64,000 nt of DNA from Burkholderiaceae bacterium (GTDB lineage Bacteria > Pseudomonadota > Gammaproteobacteria > Burkholderiales > Burkholderiaceae_C): positions 54,213 to 118,212 of the forward strand of contig SCRU01000110.1 in assembly GCA_004323695.1 (NCBI GenBank), in the 5' to 3' direction. The notes below the pieces were generated by a model, which saw nothing but the letters and a program-made list of their open reading frames with translations, made no database searches and was not told where the DNA came from. Within the stretch, counting starts at the first letter, position 1, and each line of letters opens with the position of its first letter. A program made the position numbers and the translations under genes. Positions 6,802 to 18,683 of this stretch are shown piece after piece.

Positions 6802-7344
6802 TCAGGCCTTTTTCAGGGTGCGGCCCAGCAGCGCGGTGGCTTTTGCCGCTGACGCCGGTGATGGCAGCGCCAGCTGCGCCGTCTGCACCACGCGCAGACA
6901 ATCCTGGATGTGTTGTTCGCCCAGGTAACGAATCGCGGTGTAACCCATCGCGGCCGAAACGGCCTGGCCAACCAGCGGCACGTACTTGGCGGCCTGCTGC
7001 ACCGTCAGGCGCATGCCGATCTTTTGCGCCGCCATGAAGACGAGTTCCTTGGTGATGAACTTGCCGATCAATACCGAGCCGACCACCGCGACCGCTTTTT
7101 GCACTTGCGCGCGCCTGTCCGGATCCAGCCGGTCCAGTTGCGCGGGCGCGAGGCCGAATTCGGCGCTGATCCTGGGCAGCAGGCGCGACAGCAGGGCGGC
7201 GTCCACGGCCCAGTCCAGCCCCGGTATGGGGACGGCGCTGGCCACAGCGCCGGCCAGCGCGCGCCGGTGCAGCAACTGGTGGCTGCGGCGCACCGCCGCC
7301 GACAGGGCTTCGTCGCCGGCGGCCATTTTGAGGGAAATTGCCAT
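6802..7344 (-). CDS. conserved hypothetical protein, DUF697/EcsC-like
   Basis: 180 residues. A region at about 25-65 (RRALAGAVASAVPIPGLDWA followed by VDAALLSRLLPRISAEFGL) resembles the G-x-x-P-x-P-x-x-D segment of DUF697/EcsC-type proteins, which often associate with membranes. A second glycine/alanine-rich helix pair (AAKYVPLVGQAVSAAMGYTAIRYLG, about 120-145) repeats the pattern. No enzyme motif. It stands alone between the EthD gene and the ABC-F gene; its role is unknown. Confidence 0.65.
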   Translation of the reverse strand: MAISLKMAAGDEALSAAVRRSHQLLHRRALAGAVASAVPIPGLDWAVDAALLSRLLPRISAEFGLAPAQLDRLDPDRRAQVQKAVAVVGSVLIGKFITKELVFMAAQKIGMRLTVQQAAKYVPLVGQAVSAAMGYTAIRYLGEQHIQDCLRVVQTAQLALPSPASAAKATALLGRTLKKA

Positions 7345-7472
7345 GACGTGCCGGTCAGTTGGCTGCGGTCACGTCAACGACCAGACGAACGGAATCTGCA
7401 ACATGGCCTGCGCTCCAAGAAAACGAATGAATCAGCGGGCCACTTTACACCGCTGGGCGCCGCGCGAGGGGA

Positions 7473-9474
7473 TCAGACGGCAGCGTGCTCGATTTGTTCG
7501 GTCAGCGCCAGCCAGCGTTCTTCCAGCGCATGCAGCTCGTCGCTGGCAGCCTTGAGGCGCTTGCCGGCGTCGGCAATGGCGGGGGGCGCCAGCGGGGTGG
7601 CGAGTTGCGCCTCGAGGCGTGCTTTTTCCTGCGTCAGCTCCGACATGCGTGTCTCACAGCCCTCCAGCTCGCGCTTGAGCGGCTTGGCCTTGTCGGCCTG
7701 CTGCTGGCGGCGTTGGGCGTCACGTTTGCGCTGCTCCGATGCATTTTTTGAGTCAAATGTGCCCGCAGCCCTTACCGCTGCTTCTTTTTCAGCTACGTGT
7801 TTTGTAGTAACAGCCGGTTCCTTCGAGGATTCCTTGAGGCTTTCGCGCTGGCGCTTGGCTTCATCAAGCAGATAGCGCTGGTAATCATCGAGGTCGCCAT
7901 CGAACGGCTCGACGCCGCCGCGCGTGACCAGCCAGAACTCGTCGCATACGGCGCGCAACAACGCGCGGTCGTGGCTGACCAGCATGACCGTGCCCTCGAA
8001 CTCGTTCAGTGCCATGGCCAGCGCCTCGCGCGTGGCCAGGTCCAGGTGATTCGTCGGCTCGTCGAGCAGCAGCAGGTTGGGGCGTTGCCAGACGATCATG
8101 CACAACACCAGCCGCGCCTTCTCGCCGCCACTCATGCTGCCCACGGCCTGCTTGACCATGTCTCCGCCGAAGTTGAAAGTGCCCAGAAAACTGCGCAGAT
8201 CCTGCTCGCGTGTGCCCTGGCCGTGGTTCTGGCCCCGCGCGGCGGCTTCCTTGACGAGACGGATCATGTGCTCCAGCGGCGTGTCCTGCGGACGCAGCAC
8301 GTCGAGTTCCTGCTGGGCGAAGTAGCCGATGTTCAGGCCCTTGCCTTCGGTGAGTTCGCCGCCGATGGGCGCCAGCGCGCGCGCCACGGTTTTCACCAGC
8401 GTCGATTTGCCCTGGCCGTTGGCCCCGAGGATGCCGATGCGCTGGCCCGCGAGCACCGAGCGGTTGACATTGCGCACGATCACGCTGGGCGGGGTACCGC
8501 GCGGCGCATCGTCCGGCGGCGGGTAGCCGAAGCTCGCGTCCTGCATCGCCAGCATGGGGTTGGGCAAATTCGCGGGCTCCTTGAACTCGAAGCCGAAGTC
8601 GGCGTCGGCCAGCACCGGTGCGATTTTTTCCATGCGCTCCAGCGCCTTCACGCGGCTTTGCGCCTGGCGCGCCTTGGTGGCCTTGGCCTTGAAGCGGTCG
8701 ATGAACTTCTGCAGGTGCGCGATCTTGTCCTGCTGCCGGCTGAAGGCGGCCTGCTGTTGCCCGATCTGCTCGGCCCGCATGTCCTCGAATTTGCTGTAGT
8801 TGCCGCCGTAGCGCACCAGCCTGCCAGCGTCGATGTGCAGCGTCACACCGGTCACCGCATCCAGAAACTCGCGGTCGTGGCTGATCACGATCAGCGTGCC
8901 CTCGTAACGCTTGAGCCAGGCTTCCAGCCAGACCAGCGCGTCCAGGTCCAGGTGATTCGTCGGCTCGTCGAGCAGCAGCAGGTCGGACGGGCACATCAGC
9001 GCGCGCGCAAGCTGTAGCCGCATGCGCCAGCCGCCCGAGAAGCTGTTCACCGGGTTCGTCAGCTCGGTGGTCTTGAAGCCCAGCCCGAGAATCAGCGCCT
9101 GCGCGCGCGCCGGGGCATCGTGTGCGCCGGCGTCGTGCAGTTCCATGTAGGCGTGCGCCATGCGGTCGTAGTCGTCGGTGGCTTCGGCGGCGCGCACCTC
9201 GGCCTGCGCCGCCACCAGGGCGGTGTCGCCCTCGACCACGAAGTCGGTCGCGCTCTGGCCGGTCTCGGGCATCTCCTGTGCGACCTGGCCCATGCGCCAC
9301 TGGGGCGGGATGGCATAGTCGCCGGCATCTTCGTGCAGCGTGCCGTTCAGCAGCGCAAACAGCGAGGATTTGCCGGCGCCGTTGCGCCCGACCAGGCCGA
9401 CCTTCTCGCCGGGGTTGAGGGTCACGGAAGCATCGTCGAGCAGCATCTTGGTACTGCGGCGCAGCGTGACATTC

Positions 9475-9488
<14 letters not shown>
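7473..9488 (-). CDS. ABC-F family ATPase (YheS-like translation factor)
   Basis: 671 residues from the ATG at 9488; the frame runs further upstream inside prmB but the homology begins at MITLRNVTLRRSTKMLLDDA. Two ATPase domains: the first has GLVGRNGAGKSS (near 35), SFSGGWRMRLQLARAL and LLLLDEPTNHLDL; the second has GILGANGQGKST, SMSGGEKARLVL and LLLLDEPTNHLDL. Between them is the basic P-site tRNA interaction linker (FKAKATKARQAQSRVKALER). No transmembrane segment, so it is a ribosome-acting ABC-F protein rather than a transporter. The C-terminal coiled coil (about 600-671) follows an in-frame repeat insertion at residues 561-582. Its start overlaps prmB by 14 nt. Confidence 0.92.
7742..7806 (-). 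repeat. interspersed repeat, family 1, in frame inside the ABC-F gene
   Basis: On the minus strand: TAGCTG, 18 bases, GGGCTGCGGGC, then ACATTTGA. This is the same two-box layout and spacing as six other copies in the window. The element lies in the sense direction relative to the gene and is translated as residues 561-582 (VAEKEAAVRAAGTFDSKNA), within the variable linker before the C-terminal coiled coil. Confidence 0.65.
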
Positions 9489-11564
<2,076 letters not shown>

Positions 11565-12773
11565 TCAGACCGGGCCGAAGCCCGTCTTGCCAAAGTCGGT
11601 GCCGCCAAACCCGGTCGTCCCGAATCCGGTGCGGCGTACATCCAGCGTGATGTCGGTGAACGAAGGCTCGTCGGTGGAGGGCTCCTCCGCCTCCAGTGCG
11701 CGGGACGCCCTGACCTGGTTGTTTTGCAAACGCCACATCAGGTTGGTCGGGGAGTCCGAGTGAAGCATGCCTTCCTTGCGGTCCACGCTCCCTTCCAGGA
11801 TCAGTCGGGCGATGTCTTCCTCGAAGGTTTGCGAGCCCTCGGCGATCGAGTTTTCCATGGCATCCTTGACGCCTGGGAAGTCGCCTTTTTCGATCAGCTC
11901 GCCCACCAGCTTGGTGTTCAGCATGACCTCGACCGCAGGTATCCGTTTGCCCGAGGCGGTGCGCAGCAGCCGCTGCGAGACCACGGCCTTCAACGCCACG
12001 GCCAGGTCGCCCAGCATGGTCGGGCGCACCTCCACCGGGAAGAAGCTCAGGATGCGGTTCAGCGCCTGGTAGCTGTTGTTTGCGTGCATGGTCGCCAGGC
12101 ACAGGTGCCCGGACTGGGCGTATGCAATGGCCGACGACATGGTTTCGCGGTCGCGGATCTCGCCGATCAGGATCACGTCGGGCGCCTGGCGCAGGGCGTT
12201 GCGCAGCGCCACCTGCAGTGATTCGGTATCCGCGCCGACTTCGCGCTGGTTGATCACCGACTTCTTGTTCTTGAACATGTACTCGATCGGGTCCTCGATC
12301 GTGAGGACATGGCCCACCGCATTCTCGTTGCGGTGGTCGATCATGGACGCCAGCGTCGTGCTCTTGCCGGCGCCGGTCGCGCCCACCAGCAGCAGCAGCC
12401 CGCGCTTTTCCATCACCAGCTGGCTCAGAACGGGCGGAAGATTCAGTGTGTCCAGCGCCGGAATGTCGTCGGCGATGTAGCGGATCACGGCGGCGATGCT
12501 GCCGCGCTGGCGCAGCCCGCTGATGCGGAAATTGCCGACGCCATCGAGCGGAAACGCCATGTTCAGCTCACCGCTCCTGTCCAGCTCGTCCATGCGCTGC
12601 GGCGTCAGGATTTCCGCCAGCAGGTTGCGCGGCGCCTCGGGCGGCAGCACTTGGGCGTTGATGGGAACGCACTGGCCGTTGATCTTGATCAGCGCCGGCG
12701 AGTGGGCCGACAGATACACGTCCGACGCCTTGCGGTCCGCCATCAAACGCAGGATTCTCTCCATCGTGTTCAT
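11565..12773 (-). CDS. pilU: type IV pilus retraction ATPase PilU
   Basis: 402 residues from the ATG at 12773 with a strong AGGAGG site 9 nt upstream. PilT/PilU-type secretion ATPase: Walker A GATGAGKST (131-139), acidic box TIEDPIEYMF, Walker B region ILIGEIRDRE (201-210), His box HLCLATMHAN (223-232). Sequence and length fit PilU better than PilT: VINQREVGADTESL, and a long C-terminal extension after the core. The last 20 residues are a repetitive T-G-F-G tail. It powers pilus retraction at the inner membrane together with PilT, which is not in this window. It sits between dapD and dapE on the same strand. Confidence 0.9.
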   Translation of the reverse strand: MNTMERILRLMADRKASDVYLSAHSPALIKINGQCVPINAQVLPPEAPRNLLAEILTPQRMDELDRSGELNMAFPLDGVGNFRISGLRQRGSIAAVIRYIADDIPALDTLNLPPVLSQLVMEKRGLLLLVGATGAGKSTTLASMIDHRNENAVGHVLTIEDPIEYMFKNKKSVINQREVGADTESLQVALRNALRQAPDVILIGEIRDRETMSSAIAYAQSGHLCLATMHANNSYQALNRILSFFPVEVRPTMLGDLAVALKAVVSQRLLRTASGKRIPAVEVMLNTKLVGELIEKGDFPGVKDAMENSIAEGSQTFEEDIARLILEGSVDRKEGMLHSDSPTNLMWRLQNNQVRASRALEAEEPSTDEPSFTDITLDVRRTGFGTTGFGGTDFGKTGFGPV

Positions 12774-12813
12774 CGTTTTCCCCTCCTGTTGAAAGCCTGC
12801 GCGTGCCGCCGGC

Positions 12814-13638
12814 TCAGTCGCGCAGCAGCTCGTTGATGCTGGTCTTCTCACGCGTGGCCGCCGTGACCCGCTTCACGATCACGGCGCAGTACAGGCTGTG
12901 GCTGCCATCCGCCGCCGGCATGGAGCCGCTGACCACCACGGAGCCCGACGGAATGCGGCCGTAGCTCACCTCGCCGGTCATGCGGTTGTAGATCTTGGTG
13001 CTCTGGCTGATGTACACGCCCATGCTGATCACCGAATTCTCCTCGACGATGACGCCCTCGACCACCTCGGAGCGCGCGCCGATGAAACAGTTGTCCTCGA
13101 TGATGGTCGGATTCGCCTGCAGCGGCTCCAGCACGCCGCCCAGGCCCACGCCGCCGGACAGGTGCACGTTCTTGCCCACCTGCGCGCATGAGCCCACGGT
13201 GGTCCAGGTATCAACCATGGTGCCTTCGTCCACATAGGCGCCGATGTTCACGTAAGAGGGCATCAGGATGGCGCCCCGGGCGATGAAGCTGCCGCGGCGC
13301 GCCACGGCCGGCGGCACCACGCGCACGCCGGTGGCGCGCATCTGTTCGTCGTCCAGATGCGCGAATTTGGTTTTGACCTTGTCGTAGAACCCCAGATCAC
13401 CGGCCCGGATAACTTCGTTGTCGTTCAGCCGAAAGCTCAGCAGCACGGCCTTCTTGAGCCACTGGTGCGTGGTCCATTGGCCCACGCCCTCGCGCGTGGC
13501 CACGCGCAGCCGGCCCTTGTTGAGTTCGCCGAGGGCGTGCTCCACCGCCTCGATCACCTCCCTGGGCGCGGCCTTGGGCGACAGGTTGGCGCGGTCTTCC
13601 CACGCGGCGTCGATGATTTTTTGCAATTGCTGGGTCAT
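12814..13638 (-). CDS. dapD: 2,3,4,5-tetrahydropyridine-2,6-dicarboxylate N-succinyltransferase
   Basis: 274 residues from the ATG at 13638. N-terminal helical domain ([20 protein letters not shown]), then a left-handed beta-helix of hexapeptide repeats (about 105-235) containing [17 protein letters not shown] and [20 protein letters not shown], the DapD active-site region, and a C-terminal segment ending in TSINELLRD. It transfers succinyl from succinyl-CoA to tetrahydrodipicolinate, the step before DapC. It lies 31 nt after dapC, most likely in the same operon. Confidence 0.97.
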   Translation of the reverse strand: MTQQLQKIIDAAWEDRANLSPKAAPREVIEAVEHALGELNKGRLRVATREGVGQWTTHQWLKKAVLLSFRLNDNEVIRAGDLGFYDKVKTKFAHLDDEQMRATGVRVVPPAVARRGSFIARGAILMPSYVNIGAYVDEGTMVDTWTTVGSCAQVGKNVHLSGGVGLGGVLEPLQANPTIIEDNCFIGARSEVVEGVIVEENSVISMGVYISQSTKIYNRMTGEVSYGRIPSGSVVVSGSMPAADGSHSLYCAVIVKRVTAATREKTSINELLRD

Positions 13639-13669
13639 GTTGGAAAGTGACGAATCAGGGTTTGGGAAA

Positions 13670-14893
13670 TCAGGCCTTGGCCTGGACAAATTGGACGATG
13701 CGCTGCGCGGCCTCCAGGCATTCCGCCGTCTCGGCGACCAGCGCCATGCGGATGCGCCCGCGCCCGGGGTTCGCGCCATGGGCCTCGCGCGCCAGATAGC
13801 TGCCGGGCAACACGGTGACATTGTATTGAGCCAGCAGCTCGCTCGCAAAAGCCGTGTCGTCGCCCGGCTCGCCGTTGCGCCCGGCGGGCACCTTCGCCCA
13901 CAGATAGAAGCCGGCGTCGGGCAGGGCCACGTCCAGCACATCGGCCAGCAACGGCGTGACCTGGGAAAACTTTTCGCGGTACAGCGCGCGATTCGCGACC
14001 ACATGCTGCTCGTCGCTCCAGGCCGCAATGCTCGCGGCCTGAACCACACCGCTCATGGCGCTGCCGTGGTAGGTGCGGTACAGCAGGAACTGCTTCAAAA
14101 GGTTCGCGTCGCCCGCGACGAAGCCGCTGCGCATGCCCGGCACGTTGCTGCGCTTGGAAAGACTGGTGAACGAGACCAGGTTCTCGAAGCTGCCGCGCCC
14201 CAGCTGGGCGGCCGCCTGCAAGGCGCCCAGCGGCGGCTCCTCGCGGAAATAGATCTCGCTGTAGCACTCGTCCGAGGCGATGATGAAGCCGTGGCGCCCG
14301 GACAGCTCGAACAGCTTGCGCCATTCGGCCAGCGGCATGACCGCGCCCGTGGGGTTTCCGGGCGAGCAGACGTACAGCAGCTGAGTGCGCGCCCAGACAT
14401 CCTGCGGCACGCTGTCCCAGTCCACCGCAAAGTTGCGCGCCGGATCGCTCGGCGCAAACCAGGGCTGGGCGCCGGCCAGCAGCGCGGCGCCTTCGTAGAT
14501 TTGGTAGAACGGGTTCGGGCAGACCACCGTGGCGCCCGGCCGGGTCGGATCCAGCACGGTCTGCGCAAAGGCAAACAGCGCCTCGCGCGAACCGTTCACC
14601 GGCAGTACCTGGGTGGCCGGGTCCAGCGCCAGACCGTAGCGGCGCTCCAGCCACGCGACAAAGGCTTCGCGCAATCGGGGCGAGCCCGCCGTGGCGGGAT
14701 AAGCCGCCAGGCCGCCCGCCGGATCGGCCACGGCGCCGCTCAGGGCCTGCTTGATCAGATTGGGGGTGGCATGCCGCGGTTCGCCTATCCCCAAGCTGAT
14801 GGGCCGGTACGCCGTGTTGGGGGTGATGCGCTGGAATAATTGCCGCAGCCGCTCGAAGGGGTAGGGCTGCAATTGACCGAGCAAGGGGTTCAT
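13670..14893 (-). CDS. dapC: succinyldiaminopimelate transaminase
   Basis: 407 residues, fold-type I PLP aminotransferase. Substrate/PLP motifs: SLGIGEPRH near 35, [10 protein letters not shown] (176-185), [11 protein letters not shown] (206-216), and the PLP lysine in [14 protein letters not shown] (Lys247). It converts N-succinyl-2-amino-6-ketopimelate to N-succinyl-diaminopimelate with glutamate as donor. Being first in the minus-strand cluster dapC-dapD-pilU-dapE-prmB-ABC-F, its promoter should lie in 14894-15000. Assignment over ArgD-type enzymes rests on the DapC-like N-terminus and the dapD/dapE neighbours. Confidence 0.93.
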   Translation of the reverse strand: MNPLLGQLQPYPFERLRQLFQRITPNTAYRPISLGIGEPRHATPNLIKQALSGAVADPAGGLAAYPATAGSPRLREAFVAWLERRYGLALDPATQVLPVNGSREALFAFAQTVLDPTRPGATVVCPNPFYQIYEGAALLAGAQPWFAPSDPARNFAVDWDSVPQDVWARTQLLYVCSPGNPTGAVMPLAEWRKLFELSGRHGFIIASDECYSEIYFREEPPLGALQAAAQLGRGSFENLVSFTSLSKRSNVPGMRSGFVAGDANLLKQFLLYRTYHGSAMSGVVQAASIAAWSDEQHVVANRALYREKFSQVTPLLADVLDVALPDAGFYLWAKVPAGRNGEPGDDTAFASELLAQYNVTVLPGSYLAREAHGANPGRGRIRMALVAETAECLEAAQRIVQFVQAKA

Positions 14894-15114
14894 CCCCGAA
14901 TTATCCGGGATGGGCCGCCTTTGCTATGGCGTACCGTCAGAAAAAGACGCAGTCGATCCTCGGTCCTGGTTTGAAGCCTCCTGCTCCGTGGGCCGCCGGT
15001 AAAAAGTCTGGATAAACTTCAAATTGACAATCAGCAAGCATCGCTCTTGAAATTAATGTAATTATTTAAATAAATATGAAATCTAATTGATGTATATAGA
15101 TTTTTTACAAAAAT

Positions 15115-15528
15115 ATGACAAAAAAACTCATCAGCTCCGGCTCGCCGTTCGAGCGGGAAATAGGCTATTCCCGCGCGGTGGTCAGTCCGGACCCCGGCGG
15201 CGATTGGGTCTTCGTCGCGGGCACCACGGGCTTCGATTACGCGGCGATGACCATTTCCGGCGATGTGGCCGAACAGGCCGAGCAGGCGCTGTGCAACATC
15301 CAGGCGGCGCTGGTGCAGGCGGGCAGCAGCCTGGCTGACGTGGTGCGCGTCACCTACGTGCTGCCCGACGCGGCCGAATTCCCCGCCTGCTGGCCCGTTC
15401 TGCGCCGCCACTTCGGCGACATTCGCCCCGCTGCCATGATGATCTCGGCGGGCCTGGCCGATCCACGCATGAAAATCGAGATCGAGGTGACGGCGCGCAA
15501 GCCGGGCCCCGTATCTACCATCGTATAA
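15115..15528 (+). CDS. RidA family protein (YjgF/YER057c/UK114)
   Basis: 137 residues. FVAGTTGFDYAAMTISGDVA followed by EQAEQALCNIQAALVQAG and DVVRVTYVLPDAAEFP is the RidA fold, and the C-terminal PAAMMISAGLADPRMKIEIEVTA carries the family's conserved segment. In that segment the arginine that binds the imine substrate in true RidA enzymes is expected around R-x-x-I/V-E; here it reads DPRMKIEIE, so this belongs to one of the Rid subgroups and reactive-imine deaminase activity is uncertain. No ribosome site precedes the ATG and the 120 bases upstream are very AT-rich, with TTGACA at 15024. Its stop overlaps a repeat. Confidence 0.85.
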   Translation: MTKKLISSGSPFEREIGYSRAVVSPDPGGDWVFVAGTTGFDYAAMTISGDVAEQAEQALCNIQAALVQAGSSLADVVRVTYVLPDAAEFPACWPVLRRHFGDIRPAAMMISAGLADPRMKIEIEVTARKPGPVSTIV

Positions 15529-15580
15529 AAATCATAGCTGCCTGCCCTTTATTTCAGGGGGTTGCAGCATGAAACGCTGA
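15527..15580 (+). repeat. interspersed repeat, family 1, intergenic copy after ridA-like gene
   Basis: TAGCTG, 18 bases (CCTGCCCTTTATTTCAGG), GGGTTGCAGCA, then TGAAAC. Same spacing as the other copies. GCTGC and GCAGC arms can pair, as can CCCT and AGGG, so the transcript could fold into a hairpin; no T-run follows. Confidence 0.65.
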
Positions 15581-15671
15581 AGAATTCGCGAGTCAGACCG
15601 GCCTGTTCACCCGCGCGCTGACGCTTCGGCCCGGCACCCGGGCGAAAAGTCCAAAGCGGCGCGGCGGCGGG

Positions 15672-16031
15672 TCAATGATCGTCGTCCCAGCGGTCATGAT
15701 CGTGGTGGCCATGATCATGGTGCTCATGCCACTCCCGGCGGCGATGCCAGTCGTCTCCGTAGTAGCCGGGCGGCACCCAGCCGGCGCGGTAAACCGGGTA
15801 GGGCGAAACGACCGGCGGCGCATAGTACGGCTGCACATAAACGGGGGGTGGTTCGTAATACGCCGGCGGTGGCGCCACATACACCGGCGCGGGGATGCCG
15901 ATGGCGATACCCGGCAGCCCGATGCCCACGGAAACATCCACGTGCGCCTGGGCGGCTCCGGTAAAGCCGAGTGCGGCCAAGGCCAGTACCACCGCAGTGG
16001 CCGTGGCGTAAACAGAACGATGGTTTTTCAT
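15672..16031 (-). CDS. exported Pro/Tyr-rich protein with a His/Asp tail
   Basis: 119 residues from the ATG at 16031 (GGA about 9 nt upstream). A Sec signal peptide (MKNHRSVYATATAVVLALAA then LGFTGAAQAHV, probable cleavage after AQA) is followed by a short GIGLPGIAIGIP stretch, a Pro/Tyr-rich repeat region (PPPAYYEPPPVYVQPYYAPP), and a strongly His/Asp-rich C-terminus (HEHHDHGHHDHDRWDDDH). The pattern is of small periplasmic or surface proteins with metal-binding tails, common in Burkholderiales. The function is unknown; divalent metal binding is inference. It is divergent from the next gene, with a 231-bp shared upstream region. Confidence 0.7.
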   Translation of the reverse strand: MKNHRSVYATATAVVLALAALGFTGAAQAHVDVSVGIGLPGIAIGIPAPVYVAPPPAYYEPPPVYVQPYYAPPVVSPYPVYRAGWVPPGYYGDDWHRRREWHEHHDHGHHDHDRWDDDH

Positions 16032-16262
16032 TGATGGCATCCTTGACGAGCAACTCGCTGCTCTCACCTCAATCTCAACGCATCAGCGCCCGTGTGGACG
16101 ACTGAAAACGCAGCAAGAATGGTTACGAAGGGTAATGAACACTCCGGACCAACCTCAACAGCAAGTCTGGCGGGGAAAACTTAGGCCAGCCATAGAACGC
16201 ACAGGTCGCCTGGCCATCGGGTCCATCGGAACCGATGCGTCGGACTGGCCTCTAACTTCCTG

Positions 16263-16643
16263 ATGGATAGAAAATCACGTCGTCGGACGAACAAGCGATC
16301 TCGATACGTTCCGCTCGGTGCGGTCGCCCTGGCCTTTGCGTTGGCCACGACCGCGGCCCAGGCAGCTGCAACCCGTTCAGCAGCCTCGTGCGCCGACGCA
16401 TGGGCGTCCTACAACGATTTCAAATCGCGTACGGTGATGGAGCCACCGTCCAAATACGCGTTCACGATTCAGGGCGCCGCGGTGCGGGCCGCCTGCGGCA
16501 ACAGCGCGCTGCCGGTGCCGGCCGGTTCGGATCGACCGCCGCGGCATCACATTCATCGCAAACACAAACCGGCACAGCGCCTGGGCGGAGCACAAGTTGG
16601 ACACGCCCAAAAAATGGCGGCCGGGCGGCGTTCCCCGCTGTGA
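16263..16643 (+). CDS. small exported hypothetical protein
   Basis: 126 residues with a basic N-region (MDRKSRRRTNKRSRY) and a hydrophobic Ala-rich signal segment ending ATTAAQAAA. The mature part has two cysteines (SCADAWASYNDF and AACGNSA) that could form a disulfide, then a basic His/Lys/Arg tail. I do not recognise a family. The gene could start a few codons later; no strong ribosome site is visible. It is followed closely by the convergent sensor kinase gene. Confidence 0.45.
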   Translation: MDRKSRRRTNKRSRYVPLGAVALAFALATTAAQAAATRSAASCADAWASYNDFKSRTVMEPPSKYAFTIQGAAVRAACGNSALPVPAGSDRPPRHHIHRKHKPAQRLGGAQVGHAQKMAAGRRSPL

Positions 16644-16692
16644 TCGCGATTCGGCACTTTGGCCTTGACGCGAAGCGGGATCAGGCGACAGT

Positions 16693-18024
16693 TCAATCGT
16701 TTCCGCGGAACATGACTACCACTTGCAGTCCCGACCGCGCCGATTCATTGGCGTAGGCCAGGCTGATTTTTGCGCCGAGCCGGTCTGCAATGGTCTTCAC
16801 AATGGACAGACCCAGGCCCGATCCGACCTCTTCCCGGCCCAGCACACGGTAAAAGGCATCAAACACGCGTTCGCGTTCCTGCGGAGCGATACCGGGCCCG
16901 GTGTCGGTGACCTGCACCATCACATCGCGCCCGTGGCGCTCGGCCGACAGGTTGATCTGGCCGCCCCGCGGCGTGTAGCGAATGGCGTTGTCCACCAGGT
17001 TCTTCACCAGCGTCTGGAGGTCCCCCTCGGAGACCTGTACGTGGACATTTTGATGGCCGACGACGCCGACATCGATGTTCTTCGCGTCCGCCAACGGCAT
17101 CAAGTCTTCGAGCACCTTGCGAAAGACCCGCTGCAGCGGCACCGTCTGAATGTTCTCTTGGGAGGCTTCCTGCACCCGGGCCAGCGTGAGCAACTGGTCG
17201 AGCAGGTTGCGCGCGCGCCGCATGCCCTGGCGCAGCGATGCAAGCCGCTCCCGCGCCTGTGTGGACATGTCCGCGGCGTCAAGCTGCTCGGCCTGCAACG
17301 ACAGTGCCGTCAGCGGCGAGCGCAGTTCGTGCGCCGCATCGGCGACAAAACGTCTCTGCACCGCCACCGAACGGCCCACCCGGGACAGCAGCCGATTGAT
17401 GGCCTCCACGAACGGGCGGATTTCAGAGGGCAGATTTGCGTCTGCCACCTCGCGCAGATCCTGATCGGAACGCCGGTTCAGATCCAGCGCCGCGGCTTTG
17501 AGCGGCCGGAACATGCCGCGGATCAACGCGCCCACCACCAGCAGCAGCACGGGGATCAGGATCAGGAATAGCGACAGCGTGTGCTGCGCACTGTCCTGGG
17601 CAATCTCATCGCGCACCTCGGTCCGCTGACCAATGGCCACCCGCGATCCGGGCGCCACCGTCTTCACAAAAATCCGCCAGGTGGTTTCGCCCAACTTCAG
17701 GGTATGGAGACCGTCGGGCAAATCGGCAGGAAGGCCGGGGAGCGCTCCAGCCGGTTCGGAGGATGCGGCGCCAGCGGGACGCAACCACTGCACCACCACG
17801 CGCGAGTCGGGATCGCCCTCGAGCTTTCCCCCAAGCGATGCCACGGACGGATCAGGCAGCCGCCGCCCGTCGAACAGCGCCGCGATCTGGCGAAGCTGGT
17901 TGTCCTGCACTTCCAGTGCTTGCTGAAAGGTGAGCAGAAACGAAACCATGCCGGCGGCGACTGCAATCACCGCAATGGTTCCGCACAGCCAGACCGACAG
18001 GCGGAACTGCAGCGACTGCGTCAT
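16693..18024 (-). CDS. sensor histidine kinase of an efflux-linked two-component system
   Basis: 443 residues from the ATG at 18024, which overlaps the response-regulator stop (ATGA 18021-18024). Two membrane helices (about 14-34 and 152-171) flank a periplasmic domain of about 115 residues. Cytoplasmic part: H box FVADAAHELRSPLTALS (His232), N box NLVDNAIRYTPRGG (Asn346), G1 VTDTGPGI (372-379), G2 GSGLGLSIV (401-409). This is a QseC/TctE-like layout. It is the last gene of the five-gene efflux operon, so it probably senses the pump's substrate and controls the operon through the partner regulator. Confidence 0.93.
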   Translation of the reverse strand: MTQSLQFRLSVWLCGTIAVIAVAAGMVSFLLTFQQALEVQDNQLRQIAALFDGRRLPDPSVASLGGKLEGDPDSRVVVQWLRPAGAASSEPAGALPGLPADLPDGLHTLKLGETTWRIFVKTVAPGSRVAIGQRTEVRDEIAQDSAQHTLSLFLILIPVLLLVVGALIRGMFRPLKAAALDLNRRSDQDLREVADANLPSEIRPFVEAINRLLSRVGRSVAVQRRFVADAAHELRSPLTALSLQAEQLDAADMSTQARERLASLRQGMRRARNLLDQLLTLARVQEASQENIQTVPLQRVFRKVLEDLMPLADAKNIDVGVVGHQNVHVQVSEGDLQTLVKNLVDNAIRYTPRGGQINLSAERHGRDVMVQVTDTGPGIAPQERERVFDAFYRVLGREEVGSGLGLSIVKTIADRLGAKISLAYANESARSGLQVVVMFRGND

Positions 18025-18683
18025 TCTTCCCTGGAAACCATCCATCCCACGCCTCTTACATTCTTGATGGTGCGGCTGCCCAGCTTCTTGCGAAGCGAAT
18101 GGATCAGAAACTCCACGGCATTGCTCTCCACTTCGTCACCCCAACCGTAGATCCGGTCTTCCAGTTCGCTGCGCGAGAGGATGGCGCCGGGCCGTACTAG
18201 CAGCGCCCGCAGCAGCGCAAATTCGCGGCCGGACAGGCGGGTTGCCGCGCCGTTCACACTGGCTTCGCGCGTTGCCGGGTCGAGCGTCACCGCGCCATTC
18301 GACAGTACCGGACTGGAGGTGCCGCCCTTGCGACGAATCACCGCCCGCATGCGGGCCAGCAACTCGCGCGTTTCGAATGGTTTGAGCACATAGTCGTCCG
18401 CGCCGCTGTCCAGACCCTGAATGCGATCATCCACCCCATCGCGCGCGGTGATCACGAGCACCGGAACCGGATTGTCGCCGGCCCGCACGGCACGCAGCAC
18501 CGCCATGCCGTCCACGCGCGGCAGGCCCAAATCCAGCAAAACAATGTCGTAGTTCTGGATTTCGACGGCATTCAGCGCAGCCTGCCCGTCGCGCACCCAA
18601 TCGACGGCATAGCTTTCGTCCTTGAGCCCCTGCGCGACCGCGTCGCCGATCATCTGATCGTCCTCGACCAGCAATACCCTCAT
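18021..18683 (-). CDS. OmpR-family response regulator
   Basis: 220 residues: receiver domain with the acidic pocket (EDD at 8-10), phospho-acceptor Asp51 in LLDLGLPRVDG, Lys101 in VLKPF; then a winged-helix OmpR/PhoB output domain (LSGREFALLRALLVRPGAIL, SNAVEFLIHSLRKKLGSRTIKNVRG). It lies between pump and kinase genes with ATGA overlaps on both sides. Likely autoregulates the operon from a promoter upstream of the outer-membrane factor gene. Confidence 0.95.
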   Translation of the reverse strand: MRVLLVEDDQMIGDAVAQGLKDESYAVDWVRDGQAALNAVEIQNYDIVLLDLGLPRVDGMAVLRAVRAGDNPVPVLVITARDGVDDRIQGLDSGADDYVLKPFETRELLARMRAVIRRKGGTSSPVLSNGAVTLDPATREASVNGAATRLSGREFALLRALLVRPGAILSRSELEDRIYGWGDEVESNAVEFLIHSLRKKLGSRTIKNVRGVGWMVSREE

